Assembly: GCA_019634835.1 (NCBI GenBank)
Contig: JAHCAO010000003.1
Location: forward strand, 124,001-188,000
Reading direction: 5' to 3'
DNA: 64,000 nucleotides
From: Gammaproteobacteria bacterium
GTDB taxonomy: Bacteria; Pseudomonadota; Gammaproteobacteria; DSM-16500
In this document: positions 48,135 through 56,677 of the stretch, in pieces
How the letters are laid out: the number at the start of each line of letters is the position of its first letter
Position numbering within the stretch: the first letter of the stretch is position 1
Program-made: the position numbers and the translations under genes
The notes under the pieces: model-generated
The model's input: the letters and a program-made list of their open reading frames with translations, nothing else
What the model was told of the DNA's origin: nothing
The model's database searches: none

Positions 48135-48955
48135 CTTCTTTCACCTGGCCCTGGTGGTTGCGGTGCAGCACCACGAATTAACATGGATGGATTTTGCTTG
48201 AGTTGGGTCGACACTTCACTCAATGTACGTGTCACCTCATTTAAATGAGAGAGCAATTGATAAGTGGCAGGTAAGGTTTGTGTATTTAGCATTTTCATGG
48301 TTTCGTTACTAGACTGCAATAAAGGTGACAATTGCTCACTCACATGAGTAGTATTAAGTATAATGGTATTAAGTTTTTGATTATTATGAGACAAGGTTTG
48401 TGTCACTTGGTCTAAATTGAGAAGAATATCTTTGAGTGCTTTTAAATTCTCTTTGTCCATTAAAGAACGAAAAGATATCGCCACCGACTGAAGATCATTA
48501 GACAATCGTGATAGCGCAACTTCAAGACGCATCAGTATAGATGGAGAGGTTGGGATAACAGGATACATCTGCCCTGGCTCCGCCTTTAAGGGCTGTCTAT
48601 CTATTCCATTATCCTTTAAAGCAACAAAAGCAACGCCTGTTACCCCTCTAGTCGTTAATGTTGCAACTGTGCCTCGCGTAATAGGTGTGGCTGTACTAAT
48701 TTTTAATAATACTTTCACCAGATGCGGATTATTTTTATCAATAGTAATGTCTTTTACTGCTCCAACACTTACACCATTATATTCAACTTGCGCGTCAATG
48801 TTCAGACCAGAAACAGATTCTTGACTATATATTAGATAATCTGAATATTCGACGGTTGACAGCCCGGAAGAAAGCCAAATGATAGCAAATACGATTGCTG
48901 ATATGAGAGAGATAACAAAAACACCCACTAAAGTGTAATGTACATTAGTATCCAT
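48131..48955 (-). CDS. MCE-domain phospholipid transport protein (MlaD-like)
   Basis: 274 residues: one N-terminal membrane helix (about 10-32), an MCE domain (40-130: GLNIDAQVEYNGVSVGAVKD and TTRGVTGVAFVAL), then a long helical C-terminal part rich in Asn/Gln/Ser. Single MCE proteins form hexameric rings that pass lipids between membranes. It starts five bases after the ATPase gene and its stop overlaps the lipoprotein ATG. It is longer than E. coli MlaD (183), mainly in the helical tail. Confidence 0.9.
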   Translation of the reverse strand: MDTNVHYTLVGVFVISLISAIVFAIIWLSSGLSTVEYSDYLIYSQESVSGLNIDAQVEYNGVSVGAVKDITIDKNNPHLVKVLLKISTATPITRGTVATLTTRGVTGVAFVALKDNGIDRQPLKAEPGQMYPVIPTSPSILMRLEVALSRLSNDLQSVAISFRSLMDKENLKALKDILLNLDQVTQTLSHNNQKLNTIILNTTHVSEQLSPLLQSSNETMKMLNTQTLPATYQLLSHLNEVTRTLSEVSTQLKQNPSMLIRGAAPQPPGPGERR

Positions 48956-48960
48956 AGCGA

Positions 48961-49743
48961 CTACTTTTCATGCTGATAACTCTCCTGAGCTGCCCTACCC
49001 CTTGGCCCACCAAAAAAGTCTTGAATAAGCGGGTTAGGATTCTTGACCAATACTGACATATCATCAACGCACAACACGACCCCTTCTCCTAAAAAAGCCA
49101 CCCGATCTGTCACTCTCCATAAACTATCTAAATCATGCGTTATCATTACAATAGTCAAACCCATTGTACTCTGCAAGTTTAGAATCAGTTCATCGAGCCC
49201 AGCAGCTGTATTTGGATCCAATCCTGCTGTCGGTTCATCCAGAAAGATGAGTTCGGGATCCAGAACGATAGCACGTGCAAGTCCAGCTCGTTTTTGCATT
49301 CCTCCGCTAAGCTCAGCTGGATATTTTAATGCTGAATCCATAGACAAACCTGCCATCCGTATTTTTAATAAAGCCAAATCTTTCATGCTAACCGGATCAA
49401 GCGAGGTATGTTCTTTTAATGGAAACATTACGTTTTCTAATAATGTTAAAGAGCTAAATAAAGCATTAGATTGAAACAACACACCCCATCGCTGCTGTAT
49501 TTCTAGAAGAGCTTGAGATGAAGCAGTTAATAATTCATGACCAAATAAAGTAATAGAACCCGAAGTTGGCCTTGTTAAATTTAGTATTTCTCGTAAAAGA
49601 GTTGTTTTGCCTGAGCCACTACCACCTACTATTCCTAAGACTTCACCGCGATTGATAGTAAGATTTAACCCTTTATGTATCCATGAGCTACCTAGGAATG
49701 TTTTTAAGTTTTTTATCTTAATAATAGGATCATTTACTTTCAT
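48961..49743 (-). CDS. Lipid-transport ABC ATPase (MlaF-like)
   Basis: 260 residues. Walker A GGSGSGKTT, Q-loop region, signature LSGGMQKRAGLARAIVLDP, Walker B ELIFLDEPTAGLDP. The MQKR in the signature is typical of MlaF. The ATG overlaps the permease stop by four bases. It powers phospholipid movement between the membranes with the STAS-permease and MCE proteins. Confidence 0.92.
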   Translation of the reverse strand: MKVNDPIIKIKNLKTFLGSSWIHKGLNLTINRGEVLGIVGGSGSGKTTLLREILNLTRPTSGSITLFGHELLTASSQALLEIQQRWGVLFQSNALFSSLTLLENVMFPLKEHTSLDPVSMKDLALLKIRMAGLSMDSALKYPAELSGGMQKRAGLARAIVLDPELIFLDEPTAGLDPNTAAGLDELILNLQSTMGLTIVMITHDLDSLWRVTDRVAFLGEGVVLCVDDMSVLVKNPNPLIQDFFGGPRGRAAQESYQHEK

Positions 49744-50858
49744 AACTTCATCTTACTAAAGATGATAGAAAAGATGGCATCCGCAACAATAATAAAAAAT
49801 ATTGCTAGTACAACGCTTTTAGTTGTATTTTGTCCTACGCTATCTGCACTATTTTTTACTTGCATCCCTTGGAAACAACCAATACTTGAAATAATTAAAG
49901 CAAACACAGGCGCTTTCCCAATACCAATAATGAGTGATCGAAGAGGAATGACCTGAGGAAAACGATCAAGAAAATCATGCCACGTTATGCCTAACATATT
50001 ATTTGACATGACCATACCCCCCACTATTCCAAATATATCTGACCACATCACTAGTAAAGGAAGTGTAATCAAAAGACCTAGGATACGTGGTAATAGTAAT
50101 AGCTCAGCAGGCGTCACGCCGAGTGTGTCGAGTGCATCAATTTCTTGGTTGAGTTTCATCATGCCTATAGAAGCAGTATAAGATGAACCAGTACGGCCAG
50201 AGACCATAATAGCAGTAATCAGTGGGGCAAATTCACGTAGAACTGAGAGCCCTAGTAAATCAACAATATAAATATTTGCACCATAATTACGTAGTAGTAG
50301 TCCCATTTGATAAGTTAAAACAACACCAATTAAAAATGATAATAATGCAATAATAGGCAACCCTTGGTAGCCTGTTTGATAAATTACACTGGCCAAGGAA
50401 TTCCAACGCCAACGGGCTGGCTGAAATGTGATACGCAATGCTTCATAGGTTAAGTGACCCACGAAGCTAAGATAAGATTGGAATATTTTTAATTGCTGAA
50501 TGGTATTCAATCCAATCAATGCAAAAAAATTAAGTTTTTTTACTTTAGGAAGCGGTTTTTCTTCGGCAAGTTCTTTGTCTATGATAGCTAATAACTCAGT
50601 AGATTCTGCTGAGAATTTACTAAGTTCGACATGAATGCCCTTTTGTTTTAAATTTTTTTTTAATCTTACGAGTAACCATGCTCCAGCAGTATCTATTTTT
50701 TTACTACGTTCACCATCAATTATGACTTCACCGGAATTAGGCCAGGTTATATTCGTCAGTAATTTCTGGAAATAAGCAAGGTTCCTGAGATTTAAATCAC
50801 CGTGTAAGCTTAATTGCCGCGTGCTGGAATCATATTGAACTGCATTTTGTGCTGTCAT
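49740..50858 (-). CDS. MlaE-family permease with N-terminal STAS domain
   Basis: 372 residues: an N-terminal STAS-like segment (1-95; STRQLSLHGDLNLRNLAYFQ and VIIDGERSKKIDTAGAWLLV) and then a MlaE permease with membrane helices from about 150 to the end (QTGYQGLPIIALLSFLIG, PLITAIMVSGRTGSSYTASIG, the conserved EI(D)ALDTLGV). In E. coli the STAS protein MlaB is separate; here it is fused, and no separate mlaB or mlaC is visible. Four-base overlaps join it to its neighbours. Confidence 0.9.
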   Translation of the reverse strand: MTAQNAVQYDSSTRQLSLHGDLNLRNLAYFQKLLTNITWPNSGEVIIDGERSKKIDTAGAWLLVRLKKNLKQKGIHVELSKFSAESTELLAIIDKELAEEKPLPKVKKLNFFALIGLNTIQQLKIFQSYLSFVGHLTYEALRITFQPARWRWNSLASVIYQTGYQGLPIIALLSFLIGVVLTYQMGLLLRNYGANIYIVDLLGLSVLREFAPLITAIMVSGRTGSSYTASIGMMKLNQEIDALDTLGVTPAELLLLPRILGLLITLPLLVMWSDIFGIVGGMVMSNNMLGITWHDFLDRFPQVIPLRSLIIGIGKAPVFALIISSIGCFQGMQVKNSADSVGQNTTKSVVLAIFFIIVADAIFSIIFSKMKL

Positions 50859-51352
50859 AATTTTTCATGATGTAGGTTAATTGTTGCATCGGGAACCCTT
50901 AGCCACGTTTGTGAACGGCCAAATAAAGTAATACCAATGTAACCTCTTACATTAAGCTTCTGACCATTGTCAGTCATTTGCATATAACAACGATACGTTT
51001 TTCCATTCATAGGATCGAGTATTTGACCATCAGTCCACAGTGAGGGATGGTGAACATCTTGCTTAAGTCTTTCTGCAACGATCATACCCACGATACGCTG
51101 ATTATGTTTAGGGCCTTTGCAAGCTGTGCACAACTCATTTTGATCATGCCCTGGCCGCGGATAAATTTTTACAACTTGCCCATACAAAAAACCTTCTGAT
51201 TGATAAATGTGTAATATTGATTTAGGTTTACCTGTTACATCATCGATGGTTTTCCAGTAACCAATAGGCGTGCGAGTTGCATCATAGCCTGCAACAGCAT
51301 GTAACGGCAGGAAAAATAAAATACACATTAGGGAAGGAATGATTTTTTTCAT
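50855..51352 (-). CDS. Secreted DUF2147 protein
   Basis: 165 residues with a Sec signal ([20 protein letters not shown], cleavage after AVA). The mature part starts [20 protein letters not shown] and has DUF2147-type features, including PRPGHDQN and [12 protein letters not shown] with a CxxC. The family is periplasmic and of unknown function. It overlaps adk upstream and the permease gene downstream as ATGA, so it belongs to the lipid-transport unit. Confidence 0.87.
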   Translation of the reverse strand: MKKIIPSLMCILFFLPLHAVAGYDATRTPIGYWKTIDDVTGKPKSILHIYQSEGFLYGQVVKIYPRPGHDQNELCTACKGPKHNQRIVGMIVAERLKQDVHHPSLWTDGQILDPMNGKTYRCYMQMTDNGQKLNVRGYIGITLFGRSQTWLRVPDATINLHHEKL

Positions 51353-52020
51353 TTCATTGTTTCCTTACATTGATCAAGTATAGAAAAAATTTTATTTTTT
51401 ATATCATCTACCGAACCCATGCCATCAATTTTGACATATTGTGGAATAGGTGTCCCCACATTAGCTTTAAAATGTTGGTAATAGTCACGCAAAGGACGAG
51501 TTTGAGCCTGGTAAACGCTTAAACGTTTACGTACCGTTTCTTCGCTATCATCTGGTCTTTGAATCAGTGGTTCGCCTGTGAGATCATCTTTGCCAGAAAT
51601 TTTAGGCGGATGATAAACAGTATGATAAATACGGCCAGATGCTGGATGTATACGTCTACCACTTAGCCGCATGACAATTTCTTCCTCTGGCACATCAATA
51701 TCAACGACAGAATCAATCGAGGTGAATTGATTTAATGCCTGTGCTTGTGTCACTGTACGTGGAAATCCATCTAAAAGAAAACCCTCTATACAATCTGCCT
51801 TTTTAATTCTTTCTTCTACGAGTTCTATAACAATGTCATCAGGCACTAATTGCCCACCATCAACAATAGCTTTAACTTTTTTTCCCAACTCATTATTATT
51901 TTTAATAGAACTTCGCAAAATATCTCCAGTTGAGATCTGGGGGATGTGGTATTTTTCTGTAATTAGCTTAGCTTGTGTGCCCTTCCCAGCACCTGGACAT
52001 CCGAGTAATATTAACCGCAT
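51349..52020 (-). CDS. adk: Adenylate kinase
   Basis: 223 residues from ATG 52020 ([20 protein letters not shown]). P-loop [13 protein letters not shown]-binding [18 protein letters not shown], and a long lid ([20 protein letters not shown]) lacking the four-cysteine zinc site, as in most Gram-negatives. A frame continues upstream to 52314 but that part is repeat copy B read through, not protein. The stop overlaps the DUF2147 start. The 65-bp inverted repeat lies in its 5' leader and could affect expression. Confidence 0.95.
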   Translation of the reverse strand: MRLILLGCPGAGKGTQAKLITEKYHIPQISTGDILRSSIKNNNELGKKVKAIVDGGQLVPDDIVIELVEERIKKADCIEGFLLDGFPRTVTQAQALNQFTSIDSVVDIDVPEEEIVMRLSGRRIHPASGRIYHTVYHPPKISGKDDLTGEPLIQRPDDSEETVRKRLSVYQAQTRPLRDYYQHFKANVGTPIPQYVKIDGMGSVDDIKNKIFSILDQCKETMK

Positions 52021-52093
52021 TCCTACTACCCCTAAAAGTATTTTTTTCATTCTAGTGTGGATGATGACTGAACTCAATAGACTTCTTTCCAAA

Positions 52094-52308
52094 CCAGGAA
52101 ATCCCGTTGCAGATAAGTGCATGGCAAGTTTTTCACAACAAGAGGAAGACGGTATTTTTCCTTCACCCTTCACCGCAAAACACACTCGTCCTTGACTGGG
52201 TTTTGCTCTCGCAGACTCCTGTCTGCGAGTGAATGGTTCATACAAAATACCGTCTTCCTCTTGTTGTGAAAAACTTGCCATGCACTTATCTGCAACGGGA
52301 TTTCCTGG
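52094..52308 (-). repeat. Stem-loop repeat family, copy B, with 65-bp perfect inverted repeat
   Basis: Arms at 52094-52158 and 52244-52308 are complementary at all 65 positions. The 85 bp between them are the conserved core, read on the minus strand: CCATTCAC, then hairpin CTCGCAGAC-AGGA-GTCTGCGAG, GCAAAAC ... GTTTTGC, and GTGAAGGG. The arm ends next to the core (GGTATTTT) and GTGCATG resemble the other copies; the middle differs. It is in the leader of adk. Confidence 0.9.
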
Positions 52309-52340
52309 CGCCAAACTTAGATTTAAAAAGAAATTTTATA

Positions 52341-52868
52341 TTATTTTTTAATAGGCATCCCTTTAGTATAACTTTGTAAAATCCTTAAAGCCCGCTGACT
52401 TCCCACATCATTCCATTGATCATAAGCTTCCAATGGCAATAAATCGCAAGTAGGACGTATGGATTGCAGCACATCAGTTAAAACAACAAATTGAAGTGCT
52501 AATGCCCAATACAAATCATTCGCCGTTTTCGAGATAGCAGCATAAGCAGAACGTCCTAAGTCAATAAAATATGAAATTTTTACATGCCGTTTTTCTGCAT
52601 GATGAGGAAACAGCCCGGCATATAAAAGACACTGGTCACCTACCCCTTGTAAGGATACATTTCTTTGTTGATCACGCTGCTGAGTTGCCTCTAAAAATGC
52701 CTTCGCAAAGATTTGCTGCGCAATCTCTGGTTTATTTGCATAGCGGATTAATAGCGAAATAAGATAAGCTTCTAAATCTTCATCTAAAGTGATACAACAG
52801 TTGCCTTCCGCTTTTTTTATGACTTCATGCCATAAAATTAAGGTAGTATGATTTGTGAGTAGGAGCAT
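52341..52868 (-). CDS. Unrecognised helical protein
   Basis: 175 residues, predicted mainly helical, with no signal peptide or membrane segment. Features are EGNCCITLDEDLEAYLISLL, QQRDQQRNVSLQGVGDQCLL and AEKRHVKISYFIDLGRSAYA, with no catalytic motif I recognise. It looks like a conserved housekeeping-type hypothetical of this lineage. AAGGAGG lies about seven bases before the ATG, a strong ribosome binding site. It is divergent from lpxH and reads toward adk through repeat copy B. Confidence 0.75.
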   Translation of the reverse strand: MLLLTNHTTLILWHEVIKKAEGNCCITLDEDLEAYLISLLIRYANKPEIAQQIFAKAFLEATQQRDQQRNVSLQGVGDQCLLYAGLFPHHAEKRHVKISYFIDLGRSAYAAISKTANDLYWALALQFVVLTDVLQSIRPTCDLLPLEAYDQWNDVGSQRALRILQSYTKGMPIKK

Positions 52869-52963
52869 ATTAATACCTCCTTCTTTAATTTTAGTATAAA
52901 TTGCTCTAATTAAGGTAATATGAATTTTTTAATGAAAAATAACTCGATATTAAACAATATATT

Positions 52964-53695
52964 ATGAGAGAAACGCGAAGAACTATCTTCATATCTGACT
53001 TACATTTAGACGAAAGTCGACCTCAAATAGCACAGTTATTTTTGACGTGGCTTCATACGACTGATTCATGTGTGGATGCACTTTATATTTTAGGTGATCT
53101 ATTTGAAGCTTGGATTGGTGATGATGATAATACGCTTTTTCATCGTGAAATTATCCACGCGATAGCAAAGGCCTCACAAAATGGATTACCTATTTATTTT
53201 GTTCATGGCAACCGGGATTTTTTAATTGGAAAAAAATTTTTATGTGAATCTGGATGCAAGCTTTTACCTGACGAAACAGAAATACAATTATACAACATGA
53301 CAGTATTAATTATGCATGGTGACATGCTTTGCACAAAAGATACTTCTTATCTTAGAGCTCGAAAATTATTACGAAATTGTTTTTTGCAAAAATTATTTTT
53401 ATTTCTTCCTCTTAGTATACGCAGAAAAATCGCTAATAAATTACGTAAGAAAAGCTTTAAACATACCGCAAATACACCAATGGAAACGATGGATGTCACA
53501 CAAGAAGAAGTTGAGACAATTATGAAGAAACATCATGTCCAGTGCTTAATACATGGGCATACACATAGACCTGGATTTCATCATTTTTCTCTCAATAATT
53601 TACCAGCATCTCGTGTGGTATTAGATGCTTGGCATGAACATGGCAATATGTTGGTGTGGGATGAGTTCGGAAAAAAGGAATTGATTGAATTTTAA
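52964..53695 (+). CDS. lpxH: UDP-2,3-diacylglucosamine diphosphatase
   Basis: 243 residues. Hydrolyses UDP-diacylglucosamine to lipid X in lipid A synthesis at the inner membrane. All metal-site motifs of this calcineurin-like enzyme are present: SDLHLDES, LGDLFEAWIGDD, HGNRDFLIGKKF, MHGDML, and HGHTHRPGFH. Length is normal (E. coli 240). No clear ribosome binding site beyond GAGAG. It is convergent with the cNMP/CPBP gene, with repeat copy C between them. Confidence 0.94.
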   Translation: MRETRRTIFISDLHLDESRPQIAQLFLTWLHTTDSCVDALYILGDLFEAWIGDDDNTLFHREIIHAIAKASQNGLPIYFVHGNRDFLIGKKFLCESGCKLLPDETEIQLYNMTVLIMHGDMLCTKDTSYLRARKLLRNCFLQKLFLFLPLSIRRKIANKLRKKSFKHTANTPMETMDVTQEEVETIMKKHHVQCLIHGHTHRPGFHHFSLNNLPASRVVLDAWHEHGNMLVWDEFGKKELIEF

Positions 53696-53708
53696 TTCTC
53701 CCAAGGGA

Positions 53709-53869
53709 CATGATGAATAGCTTGCTGAAGGGAATAAGGATATTTTGTATGAACCATTCACTCGCAGACAGGAGTCTGCGAGAGCAAAACCCACTCAAGG
53801 ATGTGTGTGTTTTGCAGTGAATGGTGAAGGAAAAATATCCTTATTCCCTTCAGCAAGCTACTCATCATG
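53709..53869 (+). repeat. Stem-loop repeat family, copy C (complete)
   Basis: Arms 53709-53746 and 53832-53869 pair over 38 bp with one mismatch that would be G-U in RNA. The core has CCATTCAC/GTGAATGG flanking two hairpins, CTCGCAGAC-AGGA-GTCTGCGAG and GCAAAAC ... GTTTTGC. Placed between convergent genes, so it could end transcription from both sides. Confidence 0.9.
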
Positions 53870-53888
53870 CACCCTTCTCTTCGCGCAA

Positions 53889-55103
53889 TCATATCAATCC
53901 TACTATAAATACCGCCCAAGCTCCCACAATAAGATGAGAGATCGTCGGGCCAATTAATGTTTTCTGCCGCGCATATAACCATCCCCAGAACAGCCCAGGA
54001 ATATAAACAATTAACCCAAAGCCAAATGAAACATGCGTGTGTAATACACTAAATAGCAGATTAGACAAAAGAATGGCCCATAAGGTCTTGTATCGTCCGA
54101 TCAATAATACCTGAAATGAGCTTTGCAATGCTCCTCGCGCCAACAATTCTTGCATAGGAACAAAAAGTAAGTAAAGGCAAATGATGAGTGTGCCATATAA
54201 GAAAGAAATAGGCTTATCTCTGCCTGGCCCTAAGTTCAATGTAAAATCAAAAAGATGTCGCCCACTAAAACGGGAATTGTAGTGCAATAATACTAGCTTA
54301 TATAAAACGACAATTCCCAGCATGATAAACGTATAAGCAAGTGATTCTATGACTGACCAACGCCAGCCTTTTATCGTAAACCCGTAAAGCTCCATAGGAT
54401 ACCCGCTCAACTTCATTGCAATAAATGAGGGTATGGCAAATAAAATTAATAATGGAATACTGATAAATGCAGTGGAAGTAATAGTTGGCCGATAAGTTTC
54501 TATAGCATTTAATACGATGACATAGAGAGATAATATTACAACAATCGTGATAATGAATCGCCCCATCGCTTCGCGTGCTTTCACCTGCATTAATTCGTTT
54601 CGCAGCGCTTCCACGACTGTTTCATTCGTCATACGTAGCCGCTTGGAAAGTTGTTTGGCAACATTATGTACCATCACAGCGTAGGTTGGTAATTCACCAT
54701 TATCGTTTTTATTTCGATCTGATAACGTTTTTGAGAAAGAATATTCTTCTTTAGCATGTGCTCTTAATTTTTTGATTGATAACATAATAAGAGTAGAAGG
54801 TTTTGTGATACGAACGGAAGCTGATCGAGGCGCATCATCAATTAAGCTAATTTCTCCAATGATATCGCCTGGATAAAGTGTGCCAATCTGATGAGATAAT
54901 CCTGTCGTAGGATCAGATTTGATGATAGCCGCTTCACCTTGGACAATAATAAAAATATCGTCACTCACCTCATTTTCATGAAGAATCACTTCTTCTTTTT
55001 CAACTTTAATTTCGCGTGACTCATCCGCAATAACTTTTAGTTGCTGCTCACTCAGGCCAAAAAACAACTCACTTTGGCGTTTTAGAAAGTCCAATCTGTC
55101 CAT
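53889..55103 (-). CDS. Cyclic-nucleotide-binding domain fused to CPBP (CAAX-type) membrane protease
   Basis: 404 residues. The N-terminal cNMP-binding domain (about 10-130) has GDIIGEISLIDDAPRSASVR, the phosphate-binding cassette region. A linker (140-175) follows, then about seven helices (185-404) of the CPBP/Abi family. The CPBP catalytic motif reads QELLARG where EExxxR is usual, so the first glutamate is Gln; FSVLHTH and ISHLIVG are the later His motifs. Proteolysis is therefore doubtful. The fusion suggests a membrane activity gated by cAMP or another nucleotide. It is convergent with lpxH. Confidence 0.84.
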   Translation of the reverse strand: MDRLDFLKRQSELFFGLSEQQLKVIADESREIKVEKEEVILHENEVSDDIFIIVQGEAAIIKSDPTTGLSHQIGTLYPGDIIGEISLIDDAPRSASVRITKPSTLIMLSIKKLRAHAKEEYSFSKTLSDRNKNDNGELPTYAVMVHNVAKQLSKRLRMTNETVVEALRNELMQVKAREAMGRFIITIVVILSLYVIVLNAIETYRPTITSTAFISIPLLILFAIPSFIAMKLSGYPMELYGFTIKGWRWSVIESLAYTFIMLGIVVLYKLVLLHYNSRFSGRHLFDFTLNLGPGRDKPISFLYGTLIICLYLLFVPMQELLARGALQSSFQVLLIGRYKTLWAILLSNLLFSVLHTHVSFGFGLIVYIPGLFWGWLYARQKTLIGPTISHLIVGAWAVFIVGLI

Positions 55104-55142
55104 CTTGCTTTCCTTGTAAAATAGCTACATGGAACATACTCA

Positions 55143-55559
55143 CTATCCCTGTATTGTCACAGTGATGGTTCTATGATGAGAACGGAATCTATGTTCCCAT
55201 AAATAAATTCCCTGCCATTGTCCTAGTACTAACTGATTGTCCTTAATGGGAACGATTAAAAAACTTTGCGTTAATATGGCACGAATATGTGACGGCATAT
55301 CGTCTGGCCCTTCTGCAGCATGTTTATAGAGCGTATCGCTATCTGGAACTAAGCGCTGCATGAATGCTTCCAGATCGGTTTGCACGAGAGGATCGTAGTT
55401 CTCGCATAAAATCAGTGAGGCACTCGTATGATGCAAAAAAATATGGCACAACCCCACCGATATCTTTGCTTTTCTTACTTGTTTTGTAATTTCATCCGTG
55501 ATCCTGGTGAACCCTCGCCCTAGAGTCATGACTTCAAACTCATATTGCGTGTACATCAC
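55143..55559 (-). CDS. YjbQ family protein (UPF0047)
   Basis: 138 residues, full length for YjbQ. Conserved motifs are GFTRITDEITKQV, HHTSASLILCENYDP, HAAEGPDDMPSHI and QGIYLWEHR. Family members complement thiamine-phosphate synthase loss weakly, but their natural role is uncertain. The gene is four bases after the SPOR gene (minus strand), so it is likely translated from the same message. Confidence 0.9.
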   Translation of the reverse strand: MMYTQYEFEVMTLGRGFTRITDEITKQVRKAKISVGLCHIFLHHTSASLILCENYDPLVQTDLEAFMQRLVPDSDTLYKHAAEGPDDMPSHIRAILTQSFLIVPIKDNQLVLGQWQGIYLWEHRFRSHHRTITVTIQG

Positions 55560-55563
55560 TTCT

Positions 55564-56436
55564 TTACAATACTAGTGGTTTATAAGTAATGAGAATACCT
55601 TGCATATGCATCTCATGTTGTAATCGATCCGCTAATGCACGAGCAGTTGCTCTTTTATTTTCTGGACCTACGAAAACTCTAGTATGACTTCCAAGAGCAG
55701 TGGAAATTTGTTGTATAAACGCATGGTATCCATTTTCACGTAGTTGATTCACAACACGCAAAGCATTCGCTTTATTCTGAAAGCTACCAATTTGAATAAC
55801 CCATACAGCACCTTTCAATTTGATGAGTCCATCATCATCAATAGATTGATTTAAACCTGGAGCAACTTTTGTTGTTTTTGCGATTTTTGTCTTTACCATT
55901 TCAGCAGGTTTTTTATGTAATGCTGTCTTACTTTTATGGGCAGATTTTTTAAGTAAAGATGCAGCTTTTTCACCTTCTATTATTCTATAATGACTGGTTT
56001 TTGCTGGTTCTGTGCTAATAGTAGTAGGTGCTTCAGTTACGCTGGATTTATTTGCTATCATTTCAGATTGCACGATTTCACTCGTAGAAAGCTGGACTTG
56101 GGACGTAGATGTATCATTGATAATACTAGGTCTCGCAATACTAATAATGTCATCTGGCTGTTGATGAATGGCATTTTCTGTCGTTTCTATAGGTTGAGGT
56201 GCCATAGGAGCATCTTGCATAACCACGAGCGATGACTCCACAGGACTGGGTGCCGGAGGAGATACCATCGTGTTGACCGCAGTGACTTGTGCGGGTTGAT
56301 TAGGGAAAGGAGGAGCTTTAACTAAAACTGTATTCGGTGAAAGTTCTTTCCCGCCTTGGAACAGAGGCAGCAAAATAATGACTAACCCAATAATAACAAG
56401 CATCCCTAAAATCCGATGTTTCACTCGACTTTCCAT
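55564..56436 (-). CDS. SPOR-domain cell-division protein (DedD-like)
   Basis: 290 residues: a short cytoplasmic start, one membrane helix (about 8-27), a long Pro/Thr/Ser-rich periplasmic linker (30-205), and a SPOR domain (about 212-290: WVIQIGSFQNKANALRVVNQ). SPOR domains bind denuded glycan strands at the septum. DedD lies after folC and accD in many gammaproteobacteria; here folC is absent and repeat copy D lies in the gap. Confidence 0.87.
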   Translation of the reverse strand: MESRVKHRILGMLVIIGLVIILLPLFQGGKELSPNTVLVKAPPFPNQPAQVTAVNTMVSPPAPSPVESSLVVMQDAPMAPQPIETTENAIHQQPDDIISIARPSIINDTSTSQVQLSTSEIVQSEMIANKSSVTEAPTTISTEPAKTSHYRIIEGEKAASLLKKSAHKSKTALHKKPAEMVKTKIAKTTKVAPGLNQSIDDDGLIKLKGAVWVIQIGSFQNKANALRVVNQLRENGYHAFIQQISTALGSHTRVFVGPENKRATARALADRLQHEMHMQGILITYKPLVL

Positions 56437-56529
56437 GCATCACCTCTGAATTCATTAAAGGGGTAATTTTATATTCTATAATAATTTGCTTTCTCTCGTG
56501 CTAAGAATTTTTTATCAAAATTCACCCAT

Positions 56530-56655
56530 CCTGCAACAGACGCAGACAGGAGTCTGCGAGAGCAAAACCCACTCAAGGATGTGTGTATTTTGCGATGAAT
56601 GGTGAAGAAAAAATATCCTCATTCTTTCGCAGCAAAAAACTCATCATGCACCCTC
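56530..56655 (+). repeat. Stem-loop repeat family, copy D (left arm lost)
   Basis: CGCAGACAGGAGTCTGCGAG core hairpin, GCAAAAC ... TTTTGC and GATGAATGG are present, with a right arm (GAAAAAATATCCTCATTC ... CTCATCATGCACC) like that of copy C. The left side (CATCCTGCAACAGA) is unrelated to the arm, so the long stem cannot form. It is in the accD-SPOR gap. Confidence 0.8.
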
Positions 56656-56677
56656 CTGCAACTGATTTCTGATATAT

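Noticed and set aside
51349..52314. 321-residue adenylate kinase with a 98-residue N-terminal extension
   Set aside because: The extension is translation through repeat copy B. The true N-terminus [14 protein letters not shown] starts at 52020.
52094..56655. Repeats at 52-56 kb as a CRISPR array
   Set aside because: Spacing is 1.4-2.7 kb, units are over 100 bp with variable arms, and no cas genes are present.
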